DNA of 64,000 nucleotides, taken from NCBI GenBank assembly GCA_963556695.1, contig CAUWAG010000019.1:992001-1056000 (forward strand), read 5' to 3'. Made by a program: the position numbers and the translations under genes. Under the pieces are notes generated by a model. It was not told where the DNA came from, ran no database searches, and saw nothing but the letters and a program-made list of their open reading frames with translations. Of this stretch, positions 34,125 to 46,571 are shown piece by piece. Source of the stretch: Anthostomella pinea. Taxonomy: Eukaryota > Ascomycota > Sordariomycetes > Xylariales > Xylariaceae. Position 1 is the first letter of the stretch; each line of letters opens with the position of its first letter.

Positions 34125-34860
34125 ATGGCGTCCGTTCCTCCGGAGCCCTTGACTGACCCGGCCAGGGCACAAGTACATGGCTATCTCTCTGCCTTTTCCC
34201 CTGCGACCTCCATAGCTAGTGATGCCATTCCAAGTCCACAAACGTCTATCGTGTGATCCATCAGCCCATCACGTCATTGATTCCAGACGACCCTCCTGCT
34301 CCATACAAAACCACCACAAGAATCTAACAAAGAAGAGGAAGAAGGTGAAGAAGAGGCGAAGAAGGTCAATGGAAGCCCCAGTGCCAGTTGAAAGCCTCCC
34401 ACGGAAGAAGAATCGATCCAGATCAGCGCCAAACCGTAGGGTAATCCGTTGGAAAAAGAGATACGAGGTGGCTGTGGCTGTCCTATCGATGCCTTTGCGA
34501 ATCCGATCCGGGAGGAAGAAGTGTCGAGGTAAGTCAATGCAGAAAAGTCGATGACCAGAAAGAGGACCAAGTTCAGGGCGTGCGTGGCGATTGCTCTAGG
34601 TCGAACCAGCAAGCAGTATCGACGCAACTACTGCGCAAACGAACGTGGATTCCACTGGATCGCAGTTGGGCCAGCTAATATACGGCCAACTAAAAGAAAA
34701 ATCTCTCGGGTTCGCCGACGCGTCCCCTACATGGCAGAGCAAGTTCTCCATCCACGCTATGCTGGTGACGCCAAAGAAGATTGCCGAGGTATGCGATGGT
34801 GCTATGGTCAGAGTTTCGAAGACAGGTGTTGGTTTATCGTCACAAATGCTGGTGGAATGA
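34125..34860 (+). CDS. possible split or decayed gene, unidentified
   Basis: Several plus-strand stretches look protein-coding but lie in different frames. ATG 34125 opens MASVPPEPLTDPARAQVHGY and runs about 43 codons. An acidic segment (ESNKEEEEGEEEAKK, about 34,318) and GGCGCPIDAFANPIREEE (about 34,465) follow, with stops between them. Then DSTGSQLGQLIYGQLKEKSL and TWQSKFSIHAMLVTPKKIAE (about 34,650-34,790) end at 34860. GT/AG pairs exist, but none that I tried joins all parts without an intron that is too short or a stop. It could be a multi-exon small gene or a pseudogene. Convergent with BEM1. Confidence 0.3.
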
Positions 34861-34924
34861 GGCGAAGAGGGTATATCGTATATGGAAATGGCTTGGGGGT
34901 ATCAACGGTTTTGCTTATAAAGTC

Positions 34925-37093
34925 CTATACTTGCTCCACGAATATGACCAACTTCTCGTTATGATCTAACGCATAGTTGAGGTCATTGTTGCTCATAAGG
35001 CTGAGCTTGTCGCCGCTCTGCTCGTCTCGGTAGAAGAGTTGAATCTGTTCTCCGCCGGCAATCTTCGTACGTTCCCTTATCTTCTCGTAGAGCTGCTGGA
35101 AGTTGGTATCCGAGGGCACACGGATGAGGAACGTGTCGCCGTTGAAGAACAACTTGACCTTGAAGGCCGACGTCGAGGCCGCCTGGTTCAGCCCCGGAGA
35201 TAGCGATGTTAACGACGGTTGCGAGAGAGATGAGGTCTGGCGCGTCATTTGTGGTTGTCCATTCTGCATCTGTCTCGGGGCCGCAGATAACCCGGAATAT
35301 CCATTTCCGTTCAGGTTGTTCTTGGAGGACTGCCGCGAGGCGCCATCTCTAGGCGAGTCGGTTGACGACCTGGACCCGGCCGACAATCTGTACTCGTCCC
35401 CGTTCGAGTTGGGATCCACCTCGTAGTCACCTTCCCTCGGCGCGAAAAACTGCTTCACCAGGTTACACTTGGCGATGTATGCCGGCTGACCTAGCAGGTT
35501 CTTTACGTATGCATCGAGGTTGTGAAGCCGCCCTTCGGTGATTGCGTCGGTCACGTAATTAACGGGGCCGGGCATATACGGCAGTGTGCGCTTCTGCGTG
35601 CCCGTGTTTCCAGCCTCGGCCGGGAACTCGGTGAGAAGGGCGATCTGGAAGTCGTAGAAATCCTCGTAATACCGCGAGAGTTCCCAATGCCGGCCATCCT
35701 CCAGGCTCGCCTCGATGACAAACCAGTACTTCTCCTCGGCGAAACAATACCTGGGTATTTGAGCGGATATGGGCGCATACATCATGGATGCTGGCTTTTG
35801 GGCCGTTTGGCTTTGCTGTGTATTGCGCTGCGACTGCTGACCCTGTTGAGCCTGTTGCTGATATCCACCTTGTTGTGTCTGTTGCTGCTGCTGTGAGAGG
35901 GTTTGTCAGCCCCCTGAAAAGCATAGCTGTGGTGATCAAGCGAAACTTACGTTGGAAGGAGTTAGTTGCTCGCTCTGGCGGTTGGCACCTGATTGCAAGC
36001 TCTTGCGCTCAAATCCCTGCTCCACAGACTGTGCTTGACCTGGGGCGCCTCCAACCTCGAACTTGCCCAAAGTGATACTGCTGTTCTTGTACTCGGCGGC
36101 CATCTTCTTCCATTCCTCAACTCGGGGTACTCCTGCTCGCTTCACAGCATCTTGGGGGTTTGGTACTGCTGTGTCCGTCCCCATGTCTCGGATTTCGACA
36201 AATGACACGGGGATGAGACCAGGACCTCCTAAACGACCGATAGGCTTTGCGACAAACCATTCTGGATTAGATTGGGCTATCACGATGATAGCCTCACCAG
36301 CTTTCGCCTCCAGCTCGTCCGCCCTCTCTGCCTGGAAGTCATACATGACAATCCCATACACCATAGCACCATTCTTGACGGCAGTCTTGGCGCTGCTTTG
36401 ACTAAGCGCGGGTGTCGGCGGCGGCATTGCGGACGGGTTCGTTTCTGAGAAGCCGGAGTCGTGATCCTCCTTCTTGGTCGCAGATCTTGGGCCAGAGTCC
36501 GACTGACCGCTGTCTCTTTCGGTGCGGCCTAAAGCTTGGAAAAACGCTACAGGAACGAGGCCGCGTGCGTCGGGAAGCGCTGGGTTACACGCCTCGTACC
36601 AGTCAGAATCGTTCTCACGGCCGATTACATGAAAGAAATCGCCCCGCGAGAAGCCTAATTCCTGGGTTGATTGCGCCTCGTAGTCGTAAAGAGCTCGAAT
36701 AACCTAAGATGTCTCGGATGTTAGCATCGTGTCAGCCATAGCGAAGCCATATCCTTGCTGGGCCAGTACAGGTTTCGGTGTCGGCGATCAGAGTTACGAA
36801 CCTTTTTGGGGGGTACGATGGCAACTGCAGACTTCGGGGCGATAGCTATCTGTGGACTCTTGTCCTTGTCCCCCTTGATCGATCTCCGGAGAGCCTGGAA
36901 AATGCGCATGGCATTAGCAACCGTACAAGCAAAAGCGACCGAGTCACGGTTCGTGGTAGCGCGCGACATGGTTGCTGCTAGAATGCAAATACGCCAGCAT
37001 ACTTGCATGCAGTAACAGGGCCACAATATGGGGGAAGCAAACAGAGGAGGGAGAGGGGGTGGGAGAGGGCTGGGTTTAATGGCGCACCTTCAT
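34925..37093 (-). CDS. BEM1: Bem1-type polarity scaffold (SH3-SH3-PX-PB1)
   Basis: Exons 37088-37093, 36802-36894, 35951-36703 and 34925-35890 give 605 aa. The first coding exon is only ATGAAG, followed by a 193-nt intron (donor GTGCGC). It restores the MKALRRSIKG start expected for the family; an internal ATG (MRIFQ) would be the alternative. SH3-1 is IRALYDYEAQSTQELGFSRG ... GLVPVAFFQ; SH3-2 is GIVMYDFQAERADELEAKAG ... GLIPVSFVE. A Gln-rich linker starts exon 4. The PX domain follows (IPRYCFAEEKYWFVIEASLE ... LPYMPG). The C-terminal PB1 domain is FKVKLFFNGDTFLIRVPS ... LSLMSNNDLNYAL. The protein links Cdc42, its GEF Cdc24 (via PB1) and PAK kinases at sites of polarised growth. Confidence 0.93.
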
Positions 37094-40000
37094 GGTCGTA
37101 CAGGTTGTGTAGACGCTGTGTATATGTTTGTGGAACAGCAAGTGCTGAACGGAGGCGAAGGTGTGAAGCAAGAGAGCCAAGAAGGAATCTCGGGGCCGGG
37201 TGCAGGCTAGGTGAGTGAATGGCTGGCTCGTGAGATGCCCCTAAGACTCAGGTCCTGAGGTGATGTTGCGCCAAGGCGGGCAGTTGAGCAGTCGAGCAGA
37301 CAAATGTTCAGTCCTCCGGATCGGTTTGTCACAGCAAGTCTGAATCAGTGTAACTGGGTGGGGTGGGCGCGAATCGAAAGTCGAACGATGGTGGAAGTTC
37401 GGATGGCGACGTGGAGAGTAGCGAGTGAGTGGATGTCGGGTCAAGGTGAGACCTTCTGCAGCCGGAGAATGGAAGAGTGGAAGAATGGAGGGTTTGGCGT
37501 CTTGCCCTCTTGATGTCTCTCTATCTCTCGATGCACTATGCCGCCTGCCAACGGAGCAACAATGCGTCGTCGACGTTGCTTATTTTTAGATCGGATCGGT
37601 CGGTGTGGTCATGAATGATATGCAGCAGCCCTTGTGGTATCGGACTTGCTCAAGGCCTTTCTTTCTGGACTGGTTTGCCTCCTTTTTCCTTTGTCTGGTC
37701 CAACACAATTACACGGTTGCGTGGTATGGCGTTGGGTTCAATTGTCCGCTCAAAGCAACAAGGCGGTTCTCGTATTGTCGGCCACAGCGGAATTGGAATT
37801 AGATGAGGCTGACAAATGACGGACGTGAAGTTGTCGCCCTGGTCGTCGTGAAAACGGGTCGATCTCTCGTGGGTGTAGAGTCGGGGACTTGGGAGGGGAA
37901 GGACGGAGAGAGGGATGTCGATGCAGATGCAGATGGCGAGACAGACGAGACGAGACAGACGAGGCGATTGACTCCTGCGCTGTGGGACGGGGGCATGGGG
38001 GGGCATGGGGGCAGGGGGGTCGAGAGGGAGGAGCGGGACTGGGCCCAGTGGCAGGGTTCTGCTGGTACCAAACGCTGGGGCACACACAGACTGCAGCAGC
38101 ACAGAAGCACACTGGGCGGGAGAAGGGGATCAAAAGAAATAAAAATGGGCTTCACCACCGGCGGGCGTTACGAGCACCTTGGCATGTACACATGAACATG
38201 TACACTTTTACATCGGGTACATGCCACATGCAGGTGCATGTGCACTGTCGCAGCAGAACTTAGATGTCACTGTATGTACACTGTACAGTGAACAGGTGGA
38301 TGGATGAGATGCATGGATGTCTGCATTGACCACACATCACAGACCAGTGACCACTGACTCTCTGTGGGGGTCTCCCCAATGTGCCACCAGCTCAATACAA
38401 TAAAATGGATGGCTGATAGACCTTTGACCTGTTCTGCCGTTCATGTCTGTCCAGTGTTGTCTTTCAGTACGGGTGAATAGTGGAGATTGAATATACCGTG
38501 CGTAAGGTAGAGTTCAGAGTTTTCTGGGCAGCGAGATGAGCCCCAGTTGGTATTCAATTATTGATGTACCAGGATCAAGCTCGTGGGAGCCGACATGGAT
38601 TACATGTGTAGCGGCGGCTGTCATCCAATCGGACCCTAGAACTTCAAGAAGCACATTCAACTGTGTCGCTTTGACGTTCTTAACTCCTTGAGTGTGAAAT
38701 GGAGATGCTATTAGGGGCCGCTAGCACATGTGCCGGCAGAGTGGGATAATGCACTAGAAGGGCTGATGGCTTCAGTTTGCTGTGGTAGAAACACCCACTG
38801 ATAATCTGAAAGTGACAATCTCCCGCCACCTCAAGCTACCCCTCCAATGGAAGGAACCTTTATGTACCTCCAGCTGTCACCGGGCCCATCAATCACCCAG
38901 TGTCAGTCTCTACCGGTCAGGCTCATCTGATAACTAATAAGAAAAGGTATCCTGATCCTTCTTGGACAACAATCAACACTTGTTGGATGTAAGGATGACC
39001 TCGGTGAGGTCTTCTCGGTGAGGGTATTCGACTGTGTAGGTACCGTCTACATAACCTTGGTAAGGTCCCTCGAGTCCCTCGAGCCCCTCATCAAACATGG
39101 ATGAATTCAGGAGCCAAACTAAAGCCACTGGCTCCGCTGAAACCAATTTCACGAATGATGGCTCGAACATAAATTCTCCGATGCGTTGAACGTTGAAGTT
39201 TCTTTGGCATTGACGTTGGCTTGGACGTTGATTTCGACTTTGACTTTGACGTTGGAGCCGTTCGTCCATCGTTGAAGGGTAGAAGGGCTCGCAAGCAACC
39301 ACTGTGATACCTCTTATCGATTACACGGTGGCATCCAGGTAATCCGCCCGACCACCCGGCCACCTGGGCACCTCCACCAAAACTCCAGTCGGAATAAATC
39401 CGCGGCCTTCCCAGATGACCGTTGCCAGGCAGGTTGGCACGGTGTACCAGGAATATCCCAATTTGCCTGTGCGACGGAAACCATCCTCACGAGAGAGGCG
39501 AATTCGATCGATCGTCGCAGGAATCTCTGCATTGTGGCATTGACCATGTGCACTGCTCCTTTCTTGATTGAACCGGACAGTCTGAGCAGCCTGAACGACC
39601 CGGCGTGCCCAGCCAGACCCGGGAACGGCATCTTATCGATTGCCCGTCAATCACCATCTTCCATCTCACACAATGCACGCTGGCACCCGAGTCCCTCAGG
39701 CGTCTGCTGATGCTTGATCTAGTCATGTTGCCACACTCCACTGTGGCGTGACGCGGTCAGTACATGTGGCCATGATGTAGGTCTGGCATGTCGATACCGG
39801 TCAAGACGGGCCTGGAACAATCCTTCGAGCAGGATCGTGGATTGTGCTTATCGATGGTTTCTTTGCAAGCCAAGCCAGGGCACAGATGTTAGACAGAAAG
39901 ATGTCAAACGGGTTTCGATCTATCCATTCCGCCTACTCGAATCTCCATGTCTCAGTGTGTTCTCTCCTCCACTATTTGAGGGGGACGACCCTTCACGAAC

Positions 40001-43000
40001 TCTGATGAGCATCGTACCTTACAGCTTGCATGGCTAGCCAAAGCAAGGTCCTTTCGTCTTCCGGACTCCTGCAACACAGTGGGACAACGGGAAACGGGAG
40101 GTCAAAAGCTTACAGATTAAAATAGAGACTCAGGGAGAAGGGGTCTGTGATTCCGACCCTCAACTGAGTTCAGCCACTCCAGTCTAACACGACATATCGC
40201 AGCCCTTCCAACGAACAGGTTGACGCCAACCGGATCGAAGCCAGAGCTTCTAGTCATGCAAGTGCCAACGTTGCTGCTGGCCTTGTCCAACAGCTTCATT
40301 CTCATTATTCAGTGTGCAACGGCTCACAGAAGGGGGGTGGGGGTCGGGGGGAGCACAAGCATAGTACAAGCACAAGGTAGCAAGCATGCAATGCATTCAT
40401 GCCGCCTCGACCCTCCCAACCTCCCTCCCCCATACAGGACAGGAGCCCGTGCCGCGCAAAGTTGATGCAACCCAACTATCGTAGCTGGCACGACTGGGTC
40501 TGACCTACAATGGCATATGCAAGACAACCCCAAAAAGCTACTCGCATTCCGATTCGGACACAGTCAGTCTTTTGCGCGCGCTTCCATTCGTCAAGCGCCA
40601 AAAGATTCGGGTTGGCCTATCAGTGGTACATACCTCTCTGGGCTTGACATTTCAGTTGGATCTGCTCTCTTCGTTTAGCGCTGTGTGGGAACTTTGGAAG
40701 AGGTCAGATACTGGATGAACTATCCTCTGTTGGCTGTCATCGATTACGTCTCGCATAGATTGAAGCCTTTTCACTTTCGTACGAGAGACCCCTAGCAGTG
40801 GGCAAGCCTCGTTTGTCCAGCGCAGACCCTTCTCTGTCGTCATTCTGGCCCTTGCTCTACTCTATATCTATCCTTTGGATTCCGTTGCCATTCCTGCTGG
40901 AGCGTATCCCCGCCAAAGTCCACGAGGCAGCAGGGCCTATGGACCTGAAGGGTCCCCATCGTGTTCGCTACTACTAGAGGATCCTTATCATCCTGTGCTC
41001 GGATCATTAGTCACGATCATCACGTCTGACTTCTGAGAGATGGACACACGAAGCTAGGCTATTCCTACAAAAAAAACTCGCCAGTACGCACCAGTGCAGA
41101 TTGAGCACGTTTGCCAAATCGCGACAACGTATCTGCAAGGCAGGCAGTCTACCGGTAAGCTTGCTAGATCCAACGGCTCCTACAGCCCTCAGCTTACACC
41201 AATAGCCAGAGCGACCCCGAACAGTACAGATACATAACGGCTACCACAGGTACGGGTAAGCTCTACTACCAAGTGACGTAGGCGGACTTTTTGCAGCTTT
41301 CTACAGTGCTTCCTGTGGATTATGGTGATAGCGTCATGTGCTATGGACAGGCATCATACCTGTTGTCCCTGGCTGGATCAGTCCGGATTCTCGACCCGGC
41401 TCTCTCTTGCATGCCGCGAAGAAGGCTTCCAGAAGACGGCACCACCGGCGAAGCTGCAGGTACCAGAAACGTTATCATGCAGAGAGCCCGCTTGGCATTG
41501 ACGGGCCAGCCGTCGGAACGTTGAGAATTCGAATAACAACTCACGTTTCTGCGGCCGAGAGCAACATTTTACATTTCCCAGGTTGCGAAATTCGAATGTC
41601 ATGCGCCAGTATTCGGATCGCCGCCGTCCCGGCTCGGATGTGCCAAGCATCACCAAGCACCCATCATGAAACTGGCCGCGGGGTCCTGAAACGGGGTGAC
41701 GAACAACCACCCTTCTTTTTGGATAGGGTGACATCTCTCGGCCGATTCAGGTTCTTGCGCAAAACCCAGCATCTCCAAGCACGTCTCCCCGCAATGATCG
41801 CTGCTATAGTGGGTGTGCGGGTTGTTGATGAATTTTAAGCTTCGATATCTGGAACCGATCTGGAGTCCCTGATGGGCCCCCAGCTTGGTACGTTTCTTCG
41901 AGGCCGCTCGACAGCTGAATCCCGATGCGTACAGTAGGAGACACTCGGAGCAACGTAGGCAATCTCATCGCAATAGTCACATTTGGTAGGGAGGCCGAAC
42001 CCCGATTTCGTCCCGGGACCCTCCTTGATAGAAGTCGAACCATCTATCCAATTCAGGCGTTTCCTCCGCAGCCCAAGCCATGCGTTGGACACCGGTCTCA
42101 CCTCAAAACCACGGGGTACATACATGTGTTTTTCTTCGTCCACACAGCCGCAACATTCCACATGCAAAGAGTAGAATACCATCACATCACATCCACGCCG
42201 CCTCCGTATGCACACAAAGCCCAACCCGAGCAGGAGTTGCAACAGCTTCAGGTCAGTGCCTTCTCCGGGCTGCCACCAACGGAATCCCTTGAAACTGGGA
42301 TGATATTTCGAAACATGCTGTCATGCATGTCATGTCAACTGCAGCATGCGCCACCACCACCACTACTAAGTTGACACCATCAGCAAGTTCGCCTTCCTAC
42401 ATGTACTACCAGCACCGCTCCATCCCATCTATCTCGACCAAGCCACAATAAGTTGAGGATGACGGGAAGACGACTCAGCCCATCAGTCAGTCAACGAACC
42501 GACCTGTCTGTCTCACGCCATACCCTTGCGTGCGTGCGTGCGTGCGTTCATAGCCGGCTGGCTACCTCGAGTGCGTGGGTTAAGATAAAATAGGAATAGC
42601 CCTTCATGTCTCAGCTTGGTCAAGAATCCGTCAGCTTTCGTCCATTATCTCTCTGCAAAGCCCCTTGGTTTGCGATGGCTTCTGAGCTGATGCGCCAGTG
42701 CCATGATGTGACCTGGGGTGATTTGGGTTGAAGTGGTGGATGAGGGATACAGATGAACAAGCCCATTGCTCGCTCACCTGCCTCACGCATTCAGTCTCTG
42801 TGCGTTTCGATAGGCCAGGTAGGTAGTGTAGTATGTAGAGAGGTGAATAGGAGGCAGGGTAGAGGAGCCCACATGCCGTCGATGTGCCTTGACCAGTTCC
42901 CACGACTGCCCTGGTGAACCCTTCACAAACCCTCTTTTCGCGATGTACATCCCCTCCTAGCAACTACCAAGGCACCTTAGCTACCGGAGAACATCTCTCA

Positions 43001-44220
43001 CGTGGGCGCTGTCCAGATACCGACTCGAGCAAGCAAGCAGTTTCTTAAGCCCCTTTACCCGTTATCTACCCCCCACACATCTCCTACGCAACCCGATCTG
43101 CTACCGAAGACGAGCGTCAGAGCAGAAAAGGGAGAATCATACCCCAAGTTCAGCACTTCTGGATAGCAAAGACCTACCCTTAGTCTAGATGATATGAAAA
43201 TGAAAAACTAGGGGCATAGTAGTTGTGGATGGATGATAGGTGTATCAGACTATGCCCAACACCGTTGAACTGACATTGTGGCCACCATAGATACGTGAAT
43301 CTAAGAGCCTCGTCGACCAATACTCTAGGCTCACCACTCACATTGATTAATGCCTGCACGGATTGCTCAGACGCAAGTGTTGACATTGCTCTGAATCGTA
43401 AATTTTGCAATGTTCACATGATCACAACGTAGAATGCGTACAGATACACATCGGTTGATGACAGTGCAATATTTGCTAGCAGGGCAGTTGGGACGCGCAA
43501 TCGTGAACAGGCATCAATCCAAGCTTTCAGAACTGGAAAATGACGATGTATTATGGCCAGCACACTGCCAGCATCGGTTGTGCCTGTCCATGCGAGACTT
43601 TTGTCTATGGGACCATTCCACCTCACCATCAACGGCGACCGTCCCGATATCATGCAGCTTTTGCCTTCAAACGAAGCGATGTCGCAAAAACAGCACTCGG
43701 CTCGCCAGGGTATCGACCATCATAAACCAAACCACTCGGTCCAGCTGCACCAAACGCCTGATATCATGCCGCCATCTCATTCCATGCATCACCAACCCAG
43801 CTCTGTCGAAGCATCTCCCACATCTCCCATGGAGTATCTCCGTCGCCGTGTTCATGCACGCATCTCCCTCTTGGCGTCTTCCACTCAGTTCTGATCGATG
43901 CAAACCGATTTGCTGTGATGGATAAGTCAAGATGATGAACCGCGTTGACGAAGTGCGCGGCGCATGAATCAATCGAAGAAAGATCTGCGATGACGGCCCC
44001 ATAAGATCATGTGGCAACGAGGCCAAGTGCTCCCTTTCCACCCCTTCGCTCCTCATCCAGCATGGACTTGTCAATCGGAACTAAATGGCGGCATCGATAA
44101 GGTGAAATGAGAGACTACGAGAAGGTATATATGTCTTGACGGTCATCGAGTAGAGGGTAGGTGGTGTCGTTTCGATGAGAGAAAGCAACGAGTATGAGAA
44201 AGAAGAAATGCGGACAAGTA
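37094..44220. other. 7.1-kb region without recognisable genes
   Basis: Base composition is normal, not RIP-like, yet no ORF or exon set shows a family resemblance. Parts seen: a G-rich and (GA)-rich tract 37,860-38,040; clustered CATGTACA palindromes 38,180-38,290, including ACTGTACAGT; and a Cys-free minus ORF near 38,973-39,300 made of hexamer-like repeats. Possible content is the long leader of an unseen gene, non-coding RNA, or relic DNA. Confidence 0.5.
42527..42547. repeat. (TGCG)5 microsatellite
   Basis: Five TGCG units. Confidence 0.9.
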
Positions 44221-45886
44221 TCAGATCTGGCCTTTCAGGTCAACCCTACGAAAGGCTTCACCCCTGGCTTCTTCGAAACGCTGGCCTGCTTTCCCAGTCA
44301 AGAAGACAATGTGGTCTTCTCTTTCTAGGAGCAGATCTTGGTCATAATCGATGATGAACTGCGCGGATTCCGCGTCAGACTCGAAAGCAAGCTCTTCAGT
44401 GATGTAACGGAGTTTCAGGTCAGGTTTAAATCTGCGAGGATGTTAATAAAATGGTCAGGTTCTTGTGGTAATGGAGGACTCACGCTTTGCACATGTTGGC
44501 CAGTGCAGCAAGTCGTTCCCGTTTGACGAACATATCCATGAGATATGCTCCCATGTTCGGGACGTCGAGGTAGAGCTGGAAGAACTTGTGATAGTTCCCC
44601 AGCGCCAATGCCGAACGGACGTTCAAAGCATGTTTGACGGGTTGCTCTTCCTTCTCTGCTGTGGTTAGATCCGCAATAGCGTCATTCAGCGCTGTCCGAT
44701 TCGCAGTGTGGATGAAATACAAGATACGATAGGCCTTGAACTCGATCGAGTTGCCTTTGATACCAGCCATGTACAGAGCACGCAGCTGTGTCTGGCACTG
44801 GTTATACTCACCCAGATCCCCCTTCTCCAGGGCAATCCTGGCATGGATCTCGTAGACAGAAACAGTGAACTCGTTTCTAATGTGCTGCACTGTCAGATCC
44901 TGACGGAGAGACTTGAACTGGTCGCAAATAAAATTGTAGTTGCCCTCCTTTCGCCACTTCTTCTTCAGCATGTCCAGAGTCTGATGCAGGATGCGCTCTG
45001 GTCGGACGTCTTGGGCCTTTGGAGCAGCAGTCAAGCGGAAGAACTTCTTCTCGAGTTTCTCATTGAGACCCACAATGGGACCTTTCAGGGGCGGCGGGCT
45101 CGGAGACCGGTAGGAGGATTGGTATCCGCCATCCCCACGGCGCTGCCGTTTCTCGGCATTTTTCTGGGACTTACTTTTGGCCGGTAGGGGACCGTCCATC
45201 AAAGACCGCATGTCGGTTGCGGGCTTGCTAATCCGATCTTCAAGGGAAAGGTCCTTGGTGCTACGCCACGGCACAGTCGACCCGAGCTGATCAGGTTCGT
45301 TGAGATCAGTAGACTTTCGCTTCTTGGGATTCACTTTGGCTTTGGCGGTGGCGGTGTGGTCCGGAGCGGCCGGGGAACTTATCGAGGCCATCAAGGCTTG
45401 CTGGCGTTCTGCCTGAATCATCTGTTGAGGCGAAGGCATTTGGCTCCAGTCGGTGGTGTGCATGATTCCGCAATCTTGGGTGTACCTAATGACATCCTTG
45501 AGTTTCGCCTGGACTTCTGCACCGGAGATGCCCACGATATCGCTGGACTTCTGAAACGTTCGTTGCACGTAGTCGCGAACCGACTGAGGCCATTCAATCT
45601 TCTGTGATTGCTGGTCCGAAGCAGTGGCAGTGGGCACGGTGGTTGCCGGTGGGGGCGGATTAGCAGGGGCGGTGTAGGAATACTGAGTTTGTGCTTGGTA
45701 TGCTTGGCTGAAGCCCTGGCGGAGCGGGACAGCAGTGTATGCGGCATCTGATGCGAATAGAAAGTCAGCATGGCGTCTTACTGAATGACGATGGGAACGG
45801 AGATGAGGGTGCTCACTGGATGGTTGAGAGTAGTAGGCCGCTGCCGGCTGCTGGATGCCGGGCGGCGCTGATGCTGCCCACGACAT
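44221..45886 (-). CDS. THP3: Thp3/LENG8-type Sac3-domain protein
   Basis: ATG 45886 (MSWAASAPPG); the frame extends upstream only from a TTG. Exons 45817-45886, 44484-45747 and 44221-44431 give 514 aa. The N-terminal third is Gln/Pro/Ala-rich with IEWPQSVRDYVQRTFQKS. A basic nuclear-type stretch (NPKKRKSTD, KNAEKRQRR) follows. The Sac3/GANP/PCI-like helical domain starts at about residue 300 (RPERILHQTLDMLKKKWRKE, NYNFICDQFKSLRQDLTVQH, IRNEFTVSVYEIHARIALEK, LGEYNQCQTQLRALY). The yeast homologue pairs with Csn12 in transcription elongation and mRNA processing. Divergent from VPS36. Confidence 0.88.
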
Positions 45887-46571
45887 GGTGTCTACACCGG
45901 GGATTGAATGCAGTGTGCTGGGTTGTTGCGAGGACGGCGACAAGGGAGACAGGTGGTTTGGTTAGTACGAGGACCTGGGCTCTTAATATAAGGTCCAGAT
46001 GATGCTTGCTGGAGGATCAGCGATCGAAGGTCACGAAATGTGATTTGATTCTTTGGTGGAAGGCGTCGCGGTAATGGAGATGGGTGAATGGCGGACAAAG
46101 GATGCAGGTGATGGGTGATTGTGGGTGTGGAAGATGGGAAAAGGACGAGGTGGGTTGCTGCAGCGCTCTTTGGGGGGAGAGTGGCTGCCGGCCTCTACTG
46201 GGAGTGCACTGGGTTTTACCACAAGTTGTGCGTGAATTTCCTATCGAAGATGAGGCTCTGATTGGATGGCAGCTCTTTGAGCCTCTGCACAGACAATCCA
46301 CCAGCTGCAATCACTTGGTAGATGCAGCAGCACGAGTAAACTTTTGAAGTTGGGCGACCGCCGACGGCCCGACCCAGGCAGCTGCCCGGGACCTTACCTA
46401 TCGATCATCGATTATGGATCATGGCTTGCGACGAGCGCACGTCGTCAACCGCAACTGGTAGCGGCCCCCAAAATCCCCATTGCCACCCCTCTGACTTCAG
46501 TTTGCACAACTCGTTGCTGGTTGGCTATTTCACATGGTCAGAGACCTCGATTTGAACGACCGACATGACGA
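45887..46571. promoter_or_regulatory. shared divergent promoter of THP3-like and VPS36
   Basis: 685 bases separate the two start codons on opposite strands. No specific binding motif is claimed. Confidence 0.6.

Noticed and set aside
38973..39302. 109-codon minus ORF with QSQSRNQRPSQRQ
   Set aside because: Starts from GTG, rests on a hexamer-like repeat, and has no homologous features.
45887..45943. Earlier start for the Thp3-like protein
   Set aside because: The upstream extension begins with TTG, not ATG.
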